A stretch of 64,000 nt of DNA from Pseudomonas flavescens (lineage in GTDB: Bacteria > Pseudomonadota > Gammaproteobacteria > Pseudomonadales > Pseudomonadaceae): positions 1,302,001-1,366,000 of the forward strand of contig NZ_JACBYV010000001.1 in NCBI RefSeq assembly GCF_013408425.1, in the 5' to 3' direction. Numbering within the stretch: position 1 is the first letter of the stretch; every line of letters begins with the position of its first letter. Below are positions 29,265 through 38,110 of the stretch, piece after piece. The position numbers and the translations under genes are program-made. Below the pieces are notes generated by a model. That model saw nothing but the letters and a program-made list of their open reading frames with translations, was not told where the DNA came from and searched no databases.

Positions 29265-29384
29265 TTACTCGGCTTCCCAACGAATGACCGCCGATTTGAT
29301 GTCTGAATGATACAGCAAGTATCGCGCCATGTGGTCGTACAAGTGCAAATCCATTGCTTGCGGGCACAACCCATCGCGGATCAT
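29265..29384 (-). CDS. Small hypothetical protein or 3' end of a frameshifted gene
   Basis: An open frame encodes MIRDGLCPQAMDLHLYDHMA and continues for 39 residues in total. Its TAA lies 5 bp before a leftward rho-independent terminator, which argues that the frame is really used. The start at 29384 is uncertain; the frame is open much further upstream and overlaps the 104-residue gene at 29422-29736. It may be a small coupled gene, or the out-of-frame C-terminus of that gene after a frameshift. No function is recognised. Confidence 0.4.
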   Translation of the reverse strand: MIRDGLCPQAMDLHLYDHMARYLLYHSDIKSAVIRWEAE

Positions 29385-29421
29385 GGGCCATTGCTGGGCG
29401 TGGCCGGTTGCGAATGGATCG

Positions 29422-29736
29422 TTATGAGGCAGGGCAGGCCTGAGCCTCTTCCACATAGTCTCGCAGCCAGCGCAGCACATCCACGGCCTCCCAGCGATTG
29501 GGGTCGAACATGGCATAGGCCAGACCCTGGTAGCCCACCACATCGAGCTGCCGGTGATAACCCGCACGCTGCAACAAGGCCTCGATCTCGGCGAAGCAGG
29601 TGTTGAAGTGCAGGCGGTTGAAGGGGGTTTTACCTTCGGTAACGATTCCCTCCAGATGCAGTTCCTCGACGATGGGCCGAACCTTGTCCAGCTGCATCCG
29701 GTTGATCGAGTGCTTGAGTTGCATTACGTCCAGCAT
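29422..29736 (-). CDS. Hypothetical protein, candidate SOS-regulated
   Basis: A 104-residue soluble protein of unknown function, rich in charged helices (MQLDKVRPIVEELHLEGIV, AVDVLRWLRDYVEEAQ). GGGAG precedes the ATG. A LexA box lies 83 bp upstream and a terminator lies downstream of the next small frame, so the unit may be a short DNA-damage-inducible transcript. I do not recognise the family. Confidence 0.65.
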   Translation of the reverse strand: MLDVMQLKHSINRMQLDKVRPIVEELHLEGIVTEGKTPFNRLHFNTCFAEIEALLQRAGYHRQLDVVGYQGLAYAMFDPNRWEAVDVLRWLRDYVEEAQACPAS

Positions 29737-29818
29737 AGTAGGCTCCCGCTTTACGCCTTGACCCCAGCCGGGGCAATCCCGGTTTTCGATCAGTGATGAC
29801 GCTAGGGTAAATCAAAAG

Positions 29819-29838
29819 TACTGTACAAATAAACAGTA
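29819..29838. promoter_or_regulatory. LexA (SOS) box
   Basis: TACTGTACAAATAAACAGTA fits CTGT-N8-ACAG with the extended TA/TA flanks of Pseudomonas and enterobacterial LexA boxes. It lies between divergent genes: 83 bp from the leftward 104-residue hypothetical and 89 bp from the rightward lipoprotein, so either or both could be LexA targets. Confidence 0.8.
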
Positions 29839-29926
29839 TTCGGTAATAGTGAGCTTCGACGCTTCATGACTCCCATATCCGCGAGCGCTGCAGAGCGCCC
29901 GTGGCCGATGCCGAGGGCTCCGAACA

Positions 29927-30319
29927 ATGCAACAGATACTCATGACAATTGTGCTGTTGGTGACGCTTACGGGCTGCGTGCAGCCGCACGTCGAGCAACC
30001 CAGGGTCAATGCCAATTACCTGATCATCGAAGACAGCCAGGCCTGGGCCGTACTGGTTTCAGATGGCAAGCGCGTGGAAGAGCCTGGTGTGGTGGTCGAT
30101 GCGATCAAGCTGGCCGGCAGCGATGCACCGATAGCTGCCAGTTACGTGATCGATACGCCTAACTGCGGCAAGGTGCAGTGGCTGGTCGAACGTCAGGACG
30201 CCGCGGACGGGGTGACCACCCGCATGACCCTGCATGACAACAATCAGTTGGGTGGTTCGGGCTGCGTGATCGGCGAAGGCCTGACGCGAGTCTGGACGGT
30301 TCTCGATTACTCCAGCTGA
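29927..30319 (+). CDS. Putative lipoprotein, hypothetical
   Basis: A 130-residue protein with a lipoprotein signal peptide (MTIVLLVTLTGC; lipobox LTGC with Cys at about 17). The mature part is mainly beta and contains two further cysteines (TPNCGKVQ, GGSGCVIG) that could form a disulfide. A second ATG at 29942 is possible. No family was recognised. Its promoter shares an intergenic region with a LexA box. Confidence 0.7.
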   Translation: MQQILMTIVLLVTLTGCVQPHVEQPRVNANYLIIEDSQAWAVLVSDGKRVEEPGVVVDAIKLAGSDAPIAASYVIDTPNCGKVQWLVERQDAADGVTTRMTLHDNNQLGGSGCVIGEGLTRVWTVLDYSS

Positions 30320-30329
30320 CACCCGCAAA

Positions 30330-31268
30330 CTAGCAGGCGGCCGCTGCGATGGACGCCTTGCGCTCTTCGGCGGTGATGCGTTGGCAGATCTCGATGATCT
30401 GCTCACGCATCCAGCGATTGGCTGGGTCCTGGTCAGTGCTCTCATGCCAGTAGAGATGGGTTTCCAATAGCGGGATGCTGGCAACCGGCAGCTCGCTGAA
30501 ATGCAGGTCGTTATCCCGGGCGAAGCGCTCCGGCACGGTGATCGCCATGTCGGTGTCTCGCATCACACGGCAGGCCATCAGGTAATGCTGAGAGCGCAGG
30601 GCGATGCGCCTCTGAATGCCCATCTTGCCCAAGGCCAGGTCGACATAACCCAGGCCGCTGCGGCGGCTGGAAATGTGGATATGGGTCAGTGACAGGTATT
30701 TCTCCAGACTCAGCTTTTCATTGCCCAGCGGATGGCCATGGCGCATCGCGCAGACGTATCGGTCTTCCATCAGTTTGACGTGGCGCACCTGCGGGTCGAT
30801 GTTCAACGGCGCATCCACGGCGAAGTCCAGGCGTCCTGCAGCCAGCTCCTTGGTGGTTTCCCGGCGACGTACCAGCATGCTTTCGATGGTCACGCTCGGC
30901 GCCTGACGACGCAGGCGCTGGAACACCGGTGGCAACACCACGGCTTCGGTCAGGTCGGTCATGCTGATGCGGAAGGTCTTGTTCGCCTGGGCCGGGTTGA
31001 AGGTACGGCTTTCCTGCACCGAGATACGCAGCTGCTGCAGCGCGGTGCGCACCGGGGTGATGATGTTCTGCGCCATTGGCGTCGGTACCATGCCCTGGGC
31101 GGTGCGTACGAACAGCGGGTCGTTGAAGGTCTCCCGCAGGCGTGCCAGGGCATTGGACACCGCTGGCTGGGTGATGCCGACGATCTGTCCGGCACGCGTT
31201 AGATTGGCTTCGGTGTAGATGGCATCGAAGACCACGAAAAGATTGAGATCCACCTTGTTCAGGTTCAT
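30330..31268 (-). CDS. LysR-family transcriptional regulator
   Basis: A 312-residue LysR regulator beginning MNLNKVDLNLFVVFDAIY, with HTH GITQPAVSNALARLRETF and an effector domain. The start at 31268 excludes a short unsupported extension. It is divergent from an acyl-CoA dehydrogenase gene across 142 bp, and most LysR proteins in this arrangement control the divergent gene. The inducer is unknown, possibly an acyl-CoA or related catabolite. Confidence 0.92.
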   Translation of the reverse strand: MNLNKVDLNLFVVFDAIYTEANLTRAGQIVGITQPAVSNALARLRETFNDPLFVRTAQGMVPTPMAQNIITPVRTALQQLRISVQESRTFNPAQANKTFRISMTDLTEAVVLPPVFQRLRRQAPSVTIESMLVRRRETTKELAAGRLDFAVDAPLNIDPQVRHVKLMEDRYVCAMRHGHPLGNEKLSLEKYLSLTHIHISSRRSGLGYVDLALGKMGIQRRIALRSQHYLMACRVMRDTDMAITVPERFARDNDLHFSELPVASIPLLETHLYWHESTDQDPANRWMREQIIEICQRITAEERKASIAAAAC

Positions 31269-31410
31269 GCCTGAGCGACTCCGCAATGTTGTTCTTGTCG
31301 GGTGATCTTATATCGGTGATGAATGTTTATACACGCCGAAAATAGCTTAGATAAATCATGCGGCCTCCACTAGCATCCTTTGCACACGAAAAAGCAGCCG
31401 AAGGTGTGCC

Positions 31411-32616
31411 ATGGATTTCGCCTATTCCCCCCGGGTTCAGCAGTTGCGTGAGCGCGTCAGTGCTTTCATGGAGGCCCATGTCTATCCGGCCGAGGCGGTG
31501 TTCGAGCGCCAGGTGGGCGAAGGTGATCGCTGGCAGCCGACGGCGATCATGGAACAGCTCAAGGACAAGGCGAAAGGCGAAGGCCTGTGGAACCTGTTTC
31601 TGCCTGACTCCGAGCGAGGGGCAGGGCTGAGCAACACCGAATACGCGCCTCTGGCGGAGATCATGGGGAGCTCGCTGATCGGCCCCGAACCGTTCAATTG
31701 TGCGGCGCCTGATACCGGCAACATGGAGGTACTGGTGCGCTATGCCAGCGAGGAGCAGAAACGTCAGTGGCTCGACCCGCTGCTCAGTGGCGAGATTCGT
31801 TCGGCCTTCGCCATGACCGAACCGGAGGTCGCCTCGTCCGATGCGACCAACATGCAGGCCAGTGCCGTGCGCGATGGTGATCACTGGGTGATCAACGGGC
31901 GCAAGTGGTGGACCTCTGGCGCCTGTGACCCACGCTGCAAGATCATGATCTTCATGGGGCTCACCAATCCCGAGGGGCATCGCCACCAGCAGCACTCGAT
32001 GATTCTGGTGCCGATGGATACGCCAGGCGTCAAGGTGGTCCGGCCCTTGCCGGTGTTCGGCTATGACGACGCGCCTCACGGTCACGCGGAAGTGCTGTTC
32101 GAGGATGTTCGGGTTCCATACGACAACGTCCTGCTAGGCGAGGGGCGCGGCTTCGAGATCGCTCAGGGGCGCCTCGGTCCCGGGCGTATCCACCATTGCA
32201 TGCGCTCCATCGGCATGGCCGAGCGGGCGCTCAAGCTGATGTGCGAGCGAGCGCTGGAGCGAAGTGCGTTCGGCAAGCCGCTGGCGCGCCTCGGCGGCAA
32301 CATCGACCTGATCGCCGAGTCACGCATGGAAATCAACATGGCGCGCCTGCTGACGCTGAATGCGGCCTACATGATGGATACGGTCGGCAACAAGGTGGCC
32401 GCCAGCGAGATCGCGCAGATCAAGGTAGTGGCACCCAACGTGGCATTGAAGGTGATCGATCGTGCCATCCAGATGCACGGTGGGGCAGGGGTCAGTGCGG
32501 ATTTTCCGCTGGCTTACTGGTATGCGATGCAGCGCACCTTGCGCCTGGCCGATGGTCCGGACGAGGTGCATCGTGCGGCAATCGGCAAATACGAGCTGGG
32601 CAAGTACATGAAATGA
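31411..32616 (+). CDS. Acyl-CoA dehydrogenase family protein
   Basis: A 401-residue flavoprotein of the acyl-CoA dehydrogenase superfamily. [15 protein letters not shown] is the first signature, RKWWTSGA is a FAD-contacting strand, and [16 protein letters not shown] the C-terminal signature. The sequence resembles the ACAD10/11-like group, and no classical catalytic Glu is evident in the usual late position, so the exact substrate is unclear. It stands alone apart from the divergent LysR gene. Confidence 0.9.
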   Translation: MDFAYSPRVQQLRERVSAFMEAHVYPAEAVFERQVGEGDRWQPTAIMEQLKDKAKGEGLWNLFLPDSERGAGLSNTEYAPLAEIMGSSLIGPEPFNCAAPDTGNMEVLVRYASEEQKRQWLDPLLSGEIRSAFAMTEPEVASSDATNMQASAVRDGDHWVINGRKWWTSGACDPRCKIMIFMGLTNPEGHRHQQHSMILVPMDTPGVKVVRPLPVFGYDDAPHGHAEVLFEDVRVPYDNVLLGEGRGFEIAQGRLGPGRIHHCMRSIGMAERALKLMCERALERSAFGKPLARLGGNIDLIAESRMEINMARLLTLNAAYMMDTVGNKVAASEIAQIKVVAPNVALKVIDRAIQMHGGAGVSADFPLAYWYAMQRTLRLADGPDEVHRAAIGKYELGKYMK

Positions 32617-32623
32617 GGCCGGC

Positions 32624-32818
32624 TCAGGTGCCAGGTGGCTCGTCGAGCCCTGGCACCAGAGTCAGCTTCGTCGCGTTGACGCGCATGTGCAGTTGCGCGG
32701 CGAAGGTGCGTGCAGCGAGCTCATCCTCGAACATCAGCGTGCGCTTGCCCAGGCGTACGCACCAGCGTACGCCGTCGCCTTTGTCTACGCATTCGATCTG
32801 CACGTTTTGCTGGGTCAC
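32624..32818 (-). CDS. Small hypothetical protein coupled to the TerC gene
   Basis: A 64-residue soluble protein starting with GTG at 32818; GTGA overlaps the TGA of the upstream TerC-family gene, indicating translational coupling. It has no signal peptide, TM helix or known motif; charged and beta-prone (VRWCVRLGKRTLMFEDELAA). The function is unknown. Confidence 0.6.
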   Translation of the reverse strand: MTQQNVQIECVDKGDGVRWCVRLGKRTLMFEDELAARTFAAQLHMRVNATKLTLVPGLDEPPGT

Positions 32819-33807
32819 GTCGTCTCTGCAGGCTTCTTGTCGCGGGTTTTCAGCAGCGACAGGATGACGCCGCCGGCCAGTACGCCCATGGTAACGCCGA
32901 GCGAGAGCAAAGCGGGAACCTTGATGAAGCCATGCAGGAAGATCTTGCAGCCGATGAACATCAGTACGATGGCCAGCGCATACTTGAGGTACACGAAGCG
33001 GTGCATGAGGGCCGCCAGCGCGAAGTACAGCGCCCGCAGGCCGAGAATCGCGAAGATGTTCGAGGTGTAGACGATGAACGGATCCTGGGTGATGGCGAAT
33101 ACCGCCGGCACGCTGTCCACGGCGAACACCAGATCCGCCAGTTCGATCAGCACCAGTGCCAGTAGCAGCGGGGTGGCGAACAGCAGCATCTTGCCGCTGG
33201 CCGGATCTTGCTGACGCACCAGGAATTTGCCGCCGTGCAGGTCATCGGTCACCCGGATGTGCTTGCGCAGGAAGATCAGGAACTTGTTTTGCGATAGGTC
33301 CGGATGCTCGTCGTGATCCTTGCTGAACAGCATCTTGATGCCGGTGAACAGCAGGAAGGCGCCGAACACGTAGAGGATCCAGTCGAACTCCTGAACCAGA
33401 GCCGTTCCCAGGCCGATCATGATTGCCCGTAGCACCACCACGCCGATGATTCCCCAGAACAGCACGCGGTGCTGGTATTTGCGGGGAATGCCGAAGAAGC
33501 CGAGGATCATCGCCATGACGAACACGTTGTCCATCGATAGCGACTGTTCGACCAGGAAGCCGGTGTAGAACTCCAGTGCCTTGGTTGCGCCAAGCTCCCA
33601 CCAGACCCAGCCGCCAAACGCGACGCCCACGCTGAAGTAGCCAGCGTAGAGCAGCAGGCTTTCGCGCATTTCGATTTCATGCTGGTCGCGGTGCAGGACG
33701 CCGAGATCGAAGATCAGCAGCGCAAAGACGATGACGATGAACGCCATCCAGAAATAGTACGGGGTGCCGAGAAACGGCGTGGACATAAAGGCATGTAGAG
33801 CTGTCAT
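32815..33807 (-). CDS. TerC/Alx-family integral membrane protein
   Basis: A 330-residue inner-membrane protein with about nine TM helices. It contains FLVEQSLSMDNVFVMAMIL and IELADLVFAVDSVPAVFAIT, the Asp-bearing membrane motifs of TerC/Alx (LysE-superfamily metal exporters). Members export Mn2+ or support tellurite resistance and metalation of exported enzymes. GGGAGGG precedes the ATG. The upstream leader contains two hairpins; a yybP-ykoY Mn riboswitch was considered but not recognised. Confidence 0.92.
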   Translation of the reverse strand: MTALHAFMSTPFLGTPYYFWMAFIVIVFALLIFDLGVLHRDQHEIEMRESLLLYAGYFSVGVAFGGWVWWELGATKALEFYTGFLVEQSLSMDNVFVMAMILGFFGIPRKYQHRVLFWGIIGVVVLRAIMIGLGTALVQEFDWILYVFGAFLLFTGIKMLFSKDHDEHPDLSQNKFLIFLRKHIRVTDDLHGGKFLVRQQDPASGKMLLFATPLLLALVLIELADLVFAVDSVPAVFAITQDPFIVYTSNIFAILGLRALYFALAALMHRFVYLKYALAIVLMFIGCKIFLHGFIKVPALLSLGVTMGVLAGGVILSLLKTRDKKPAETT

Positions 33808-33826
33808 GGGCCCTCCCTGTTGATGC

Positions 33827-33880
33827 CTAAGTTGAGATTCAACTTAGTGACTCCGACATCACGATGAGATGAACTCATCG
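33827..33880 (-). promoter_or_regulatory. Two hairpins in the terC-type gene leader
   Basis: CTAAGTTGA-GAT-TCAACTTAG (33827-33847) is a 9-bp stem 20 bp from the start codon, and CGATGAG-ATGAA-CTCATCG (33862-33880) is a 7-bp stem further upstream. They could be mRNA control elements or dyad operators. Neither has a U-tract. Confidence 0.45.
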
Positions 33881-33961
33881 CCAGAGGGGCCCGGCGTCAC
33901 ATCTCCATAAGGCTAGGATGAATCGCGCGGTTGAGCAAGTGCTTGGCGCGCCTCGAAAAAC

Positions 33962-35338
33962 TCAATACACCCAGACTTCCACGCGGCGATTCTTGAACCT
34001 GCCGCTGTCGCCTTCGTTGTCGGCGACCGGCAATTCATCGCCAAGGCCGGCGACTTCACGCAATACCACACCTTCGCGCACCAGCTCTCGGCGTACCGCC
34101 ATGGCCCGCAGCTTGGACAACAGCTCGGCGCGTGCCGAAACCGCTTTCGGGTCGCCGAAACCGACCAGCACCACCTTGCGCTGCAGCTTGTCGTGCTGCC
34201 TCAGGTAGTCGAGCACCCGGCGCAGATCCTGCTGCGCCTTGTTGTCGAGGCTGGCGCTGCCTTCCTGGAAGCGGAAGTTCACCGACAGTCGTTTGGCCTC
34301 CCGGGTCAGGGTCTGATAGGTGGCAGGCATATCGGCGGTGGCTTCGATGCTGACCGCCTGCACGGTCTGCGCGATGAAGCCGTTCTGAGCGACGATTTCC
34401 TGACCCTGCGGGCTCTGCGCGAACTGCAGCAGGGCTTCGGCCCATGGGTTGGTGTTCTTCGGTGGCCCGTAAAGGAACAGGCGCCGCGACAGCGGGTAGT
34501 CCTCGGTGGCGATCAGCGTCACGCTGGGCAGCATCGGCTGCGACTCGCCGGCGGCGATGGCCACCGCTTTCGCCTTGCGCACGTAGGGCAGGCCGATGAA
34601 GCCGATGCCGTTTGCATCGGCGGCGACCGAATCGGACAACTGCTCGCTGGACTCGAAGCGTTTGGCCTTGGCTGACAACTGCTTGCCGTTGGCGGTCAGT
34701 ACCAGCTCCTTGAACGTATCGAAGGTGCCGGAGTTGTCGTCCCGGGCGTACAGGTCGATGCTGCCAGGGCGACCGCCCAGCTGTGCCCAGTCGCTCACTT
34801 CACCGGAGAATATCTGCGCCAGTTGCTCGGTACTGAGGGTGCTGACGGGGTTGTCAGGATGCAGCACGATGGCCAGCCCATCGATGGCGATGACCTGCTC
34901 GGCGTCCCGGCTTTTCATGTTGCCCAGCGATGACAGGGTCGCCACTTCGCTGTCCTTGATCGGTCGTGACGAGGCCGCCAGTTCAGCGTTGCCCTGGCCT
35001 ATGGCACTGAAGCCGGTGCCTGAGCCGTGAGCGGCAATTTCCACGCTCACCGTACGGCCGGCCGCATTGAGGGCGGAAACCACCTGTTCGTTTTCCCGGC
35101 TCGTGGCTGTACGGATATTGCTCAGGCCCTGTTGCTGCATCAGGCCCTTGACCAGCGCCGGGCCCAGGCTGGCACCAATGGTGTTGGAGCCCTGAATGCG
35201 CAGCGCCGGAGCGTCTCCGGTGGGCAGTGGCAGGGCGGCGAATGCCGTCCAGGGGCTCAGGTAGCAGACGAAGCCGAGCAACAGAAACGTTGCGGTTCGG
35301 CTCCAGGTTTCGCGGTCACAGACGGGGGGGCGCAGCAT
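33962..35338 (-). CDS. PstS-like substrate-binding domain fused to OmpA domain
   Basis: A 458-residue exported protein. A signal peptide (about 1-35) is followed by a PstS-type phosphate-binding-like domain (about 45-320: LRIQGSNTIGASLGPALV, AAHGSGTGFSAIGQG, YARDDNSGTF, GFIGLPYV) and a C-terminal OmpA-type peptidoglycan-binding domain (about 340-458; FRFQEGSASLDNKAQQDLRR, ending NRRVEVWVY). No permease or ATPase is near. The fusion suggests a wall-tethered ligand-binding protein, perhaps for phosphate capture or sensing (inference). Confidence 0.9.
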   Translation of the reverse strand: MLRPPVCDRETWSRTATFLLLGFVCYLSPWTAFAALPLPTGDAPALRIQGSNTIGASLGPALVKGLMQQQGLSNIRTATSRENEQVVSALNAAGRTVSVEIAAHGSGTGFSAIGQGNAELAASSRPIKDSEVATLSSLGNMKSRDAEQVIAIDGLAIVLHPDNPVSTLSTEQLAQIFSGEVSDWAQLGGRPGSIDLYARDDNSGTFDTFKELVLTANGKQLSAKAKRFESSEQLSDSVAADANGIGFIGLPYVRKAKAVAIAAGESQPMLPSVTLIATEDYPLSRRLFLYGPPKNTNPWAEALLQFAQSPQGQEIVAQNGFIAQTVQAVSIEATADMPATYQTLTREAKRLSVNFRFQEGSASLDNKAQQDLRRVLDYLRQHDKLQRKVVLVGFGDPKAVSARAELLSKLRAMAVRRELVREGVVLREVAGLGDELPVADNEGDSGRFKNRRVEVWVY

Positions 35339-35416
35339 GCGGCAAACACCTTGCAGGGGGTGGCTGAAGTGCTGCGACGATAAGACAGAAAAATGACTGG
35401 AAGATGACGCTGCGCG

Positions 35417-36229
35417 TCAGCTCAGTTCCAGCCAGATCGGCGCGTGATCCGAAGGCTTCTCCATGCCCCGCAGGTCATAGTCGATACCGGCGTCCTTGAG
35501 GCGTTCCTGCAACACCTGGGAGGCGAGGATCACGTCGATGCGCAGGCCGCGCTTGGGTTCGTCCTCGAAGCCGCGACTGCGATAGTCGAACCAGCTGAAA
35601 CGGTCGTCGACCTGCGGATGCAGCGACCTGAAACTGTCGACCAGCCCCCAGCCTTTCAGCGTGGCGAGCCACTCGCGTTCCTCTGGCAGGAAGCTGCATT
35701 TTCCGGTCTTCAGCCAGCGCTTGCGGTTGACCTCGCCGATACCGATGTCGCAATCCTCCGGGGAAATATTGATATCACCCATGACGATCAGCGGCTGGTC
35801 GTGGGCGAAACGGCCGGTCAGCAGTTCCTGAAGGTCGGCATAGAAGCGCTGTTTGGCAGGAAACTTGGTGGGGTGGTCGCGGCTCTCGCCCTGGGGGAAG
35901 TAACCGTTCATCACGGTGACCGGGTTGCCGTTGGCGTCGGCGTAGGTGCCGTAGATGAAGCGTCGCTGGGCCTCCTCGCTGTCGTTCGGAAATCCCTTGA
36001 CCAGCTCCAGTGGCGCCTGGCGCGATAACAGGGCGACACCATAATGGCCCTTCTGGCCGTGGTAGTGAACGTGGTAACCGAGCGCGCGAATGTCCGCTTC
36101 GGGAAACTGATCGTCGCTGACCTTGGTTTCCTGCAGGCCGATCACATCCGGCTGGTGCTTCTCGATCAGCGCTGCGAGTTGGTGCGGACGTGCCCGCAAG
36201 CCGTTGATGTTGAAGGAAACGAGTTTCAT
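35417..36229 (-). CDS. xthA: Exodeoxyribonuclease III
   Basis: A 270-residue exonuclease III-type AP endonuclease of the EEP fold. The conserved N-terminus is [18 protein letters not shown], followed by the LQETKV metal Glu and later GDINISPED and the C-terminal [10 protein letters not shown] with catalytic Asp/His. It repairs abasic sites and 3' blocks. The start at 36229 was chosen by homology. It is divergent from tamA. Confidence 0.95.
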   Translation of the reverse strand: MKLVSFNINGLRARPHQLAALIEKHQPDVIGLQETKVSDDQFPEADIRALGYHVHYHGQKGHYGVALLSRQAPLELVKGFPNDSEEAQRRFIYGTYADANGNPVTVMNGYFPQGESRDHPTKFPAKQRFYADLQELLTGRFAHDQPLIVMGDINISPEDCDIGIGEVNRKRWLKTGKCSFLPEEREWLATLKGWGLVDSFRSLHPQVDDRFSWFDYRSRGFEDEPKRGLRIDVILASQVLQERLKDAGIDYDLRGMEKPSDHAPIWLELS

Positions 36230-36376
36230 ATCGGCGATCCTGGTGATTCTGTGGCGTTGAAGCGGCGATGCTAGCCGATCAGGGCGGCGCACGGCCAGCG
36301 GCCGGGCAAGACCTGGTAATGCTTTGGGAGCGTGCCAGCACTGGAATGGGGCGCTTGGCGTGATAGCATCGCGGGC

Positions 36377-38110
36377 ATGAGAGTTATTTCTACACTAGGC
36401 GCGGGATGCGCGCTGTTGTTGTTCAGTTCGACGCTGCTCGCCGAAGACGCTCGTCTGGTGGTCAGTGTGCAGCCTGCCAACAATGCCTTGAAGAGCAATG
36501 TCGAGGGTTACATCGGCAGCCTCGGTGAGCGTGATGCCGAGGCGCTGCAGCGCTTGCGTCGAGTGGTCGAGGGCCAGGCGGAAAAAGCCGCGCAGGCGCT
36601 GGGCTATTACCAGGCGCAGATCACCACCGAAGTGGTCGAGCAGACGCCGCCGCGGCTGAACGTGCGCATCGTGCCCGGTGAGCCGGTGCGCATCGGCAGC
36701 GTGACCGTTCGGGTCGATGGGCCGGCCGCTCAGATGCGCGCCTTCCAGATCCCCAAGGATGCACAGCTCACTCAGGGCGCTCGGCTCAATCACGGTCGTT
36801 ACGAGGCCGCCAAGCGGCACATCCAGAACCAGGCCTCGCGCTACGGGTTCTTCCGCGGACGCTTCACCCAGCAGCGCCTGAGCATCGACCCCCAGGCTGG
36901 CCTGGCCGACATCGAATTGATCTACGACAGTGGCCCGCGCTACATCCTCGGCAGCGTGGCCTTCGAAGGCGACATGCCGTTCGACGATGATCTGCTGCAG
37001 CGCATGGTGCCGTTTCCCGCCGACACACCTTACGATTCCGAACGCATCGCCGAGCTCTATCAGGCGCTGCGTTCCAGTGGCTATTTCGAATCGGTGCGTG
37101 TCGATGCCAGCCCCACCGTGGCGGAACAACAAGTGATTCCGGTCAAGGTTCACCTGCAGACCCGCTTGCCGCGCACCATGGGTCTCGGGCTTGGCTTCTC
37201 CACCGACGTCGGTCCCCGTGGTCGCGCCAACTGGGAGCGCCACTGGGCCAATTCCCGAGGGCACAGCTACGGCGCGGAAATGGAACTCTCGGCACCTCGG
37301 CAGAACGTTGGTCTGTGGTATGACGTGCCGCTGGATCCGCCGCTGACCGACAAGCTGCGCATGGCTGGCGGTTACCAGTACGAAGAGATCGCCAACACCG
37401 ACAGCCTCAGCCGCCTGCTGACCGTCGGGCCGGAATGGCACAGCAGGCTTGATAGCGGTTGGCAGCGGGTGATTTCCCTGAAATGGCAGCGCGAGGAATA
37501 CCGTCTCGGTGACGATTCGGGGCTCAGCACCCTGTTGATGCCCGGTATCAGCTACTCCTACCTGCAAAGCGACAATCGCATCGACCCGAACCACGGTTAC
37601 CGCCTGCAGTTCGATGCTTCGGTCGCCAAGGAGGGGTTGCTGGCCGACTCCGATGTGATCCATGGCAACGTGCTTGCCAAAGGCCTGACCACCCTGTGGC
37701 AGAACCACCGTTTCCTCGGTCGGGCACAGTTTGGCGGCACCGAGTCCAAGGGGTTCAACTCGTCCGTGCCGCCCTCGCTGCGCTTCTTCGCCGGTGGTGA
37801 CCAGAGCGTGCGCGGTTATGACTACCAGAGCCTGTCGCCGGAGAACAATCAGGGCGACAAGATCGGTGCACGTTACATGTTCGCCGCCAGCGCCGAGTAC
37901 CAGTACAGCGTGGCTGACAAATGGCGGGTGGCGACGTTCTACGACACCGGTAACGCGTTCAACTCGCTGGATATGCCGACGCTCAAGAGTGCGGTCGGTA
38001 TCGGTATGCGCTGGGTGTCGCCGGTTGGGCCGCTGCGCCTGGACCTGGCTCATCCCCTGGACGACGAGGGTGGCGTGCGGCTGCATTTCTCCATGGGGCC
38101 CGAACTGTGA
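36377..38110 (+). CDS. tamA: TamA, outer-membrane translocation and assembly module subunit
   Basis: A 577-residue Omp85-family protein with a signal peptide (about 1-22, ending LLA), three POTRA domains (about 25-260) and a C-terminal 16-strand barrel. The [12 protein letters not shown] region carries the Omp85 lid-lock VRGY/F motif. It works with TamB in autotransporter/outer-membrane protein or phospholipid handling. The start at 36377 gives a good signal peptide. TGA overlaps the tamB GTG. Confidence 0.94.
   Translation: MRVISTLGAGCALLLFSSTLLAEDARLVVSVQPANNALKSNVEGYIGSLGERDAEALQRLRRVVEGQAEKAAQALGYYQAQITTEVVEQTPPRLNVRIVPGEPVRIGSVTVRVDGPAAQMRAFQIPKDAQLTQGARLNHGRYEAAKRHIQNQASRYGFFRGRFTQQRLSIDPQAGLADIELIYDSGPRYILGSVAFEGDMPFDDDLLQRMVPFPADTPYDSERIAELYQALRSSGYFESVRVDASPTVAEQQVIPVKVHLQTRLPRTMGLGLGFSTDVGPRGRANWERHWANSRGHSYGAEMELSAPRQNVGLWYDVPLDPPLTDKLRMAGGYQYEEIANTDSLSRLLTVGPEWHSRLDSGWQRVISLKWQREEYRLGDDSGLSTLLMPGISYSYLQSDNRIDPNHGYRLQFDASVAKEGLLADSDVIHGNVLAKGLTTLWQNHRFLGRAQFGGTESKGFNSSVPPSLRFFAGGDQSVRGYDYQSLSPENNQGDKIGARYMFAASAEYQYSVADKWRVATFYDTGNAFNSLDMPTLKSAVGIGMRWVSPVGPLRLDLAHPLDDEGGVRLHFSMGPEL

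Noticed and set aside
29812-30015. Leftward 67-codon frame opposite the lipoprotein gene
   Set aside because: It runs through the LexA box and promoter region and lies antisense to a gene with a good lipobox.
33808-33960. yybP-ykoY manganese riboswitch before the TerC-family gene
   Set aside because: The hairpins are present but I could not find the conserved yybP-ykoY core loops, so no riboswitch is called.
36395-38086. A 563-codon antisense frame within tamA
   Set aside because: tamA on the plus strand has signal peptide, POTRA and barrel regions; the antisense frame is a codon-bias artefact.
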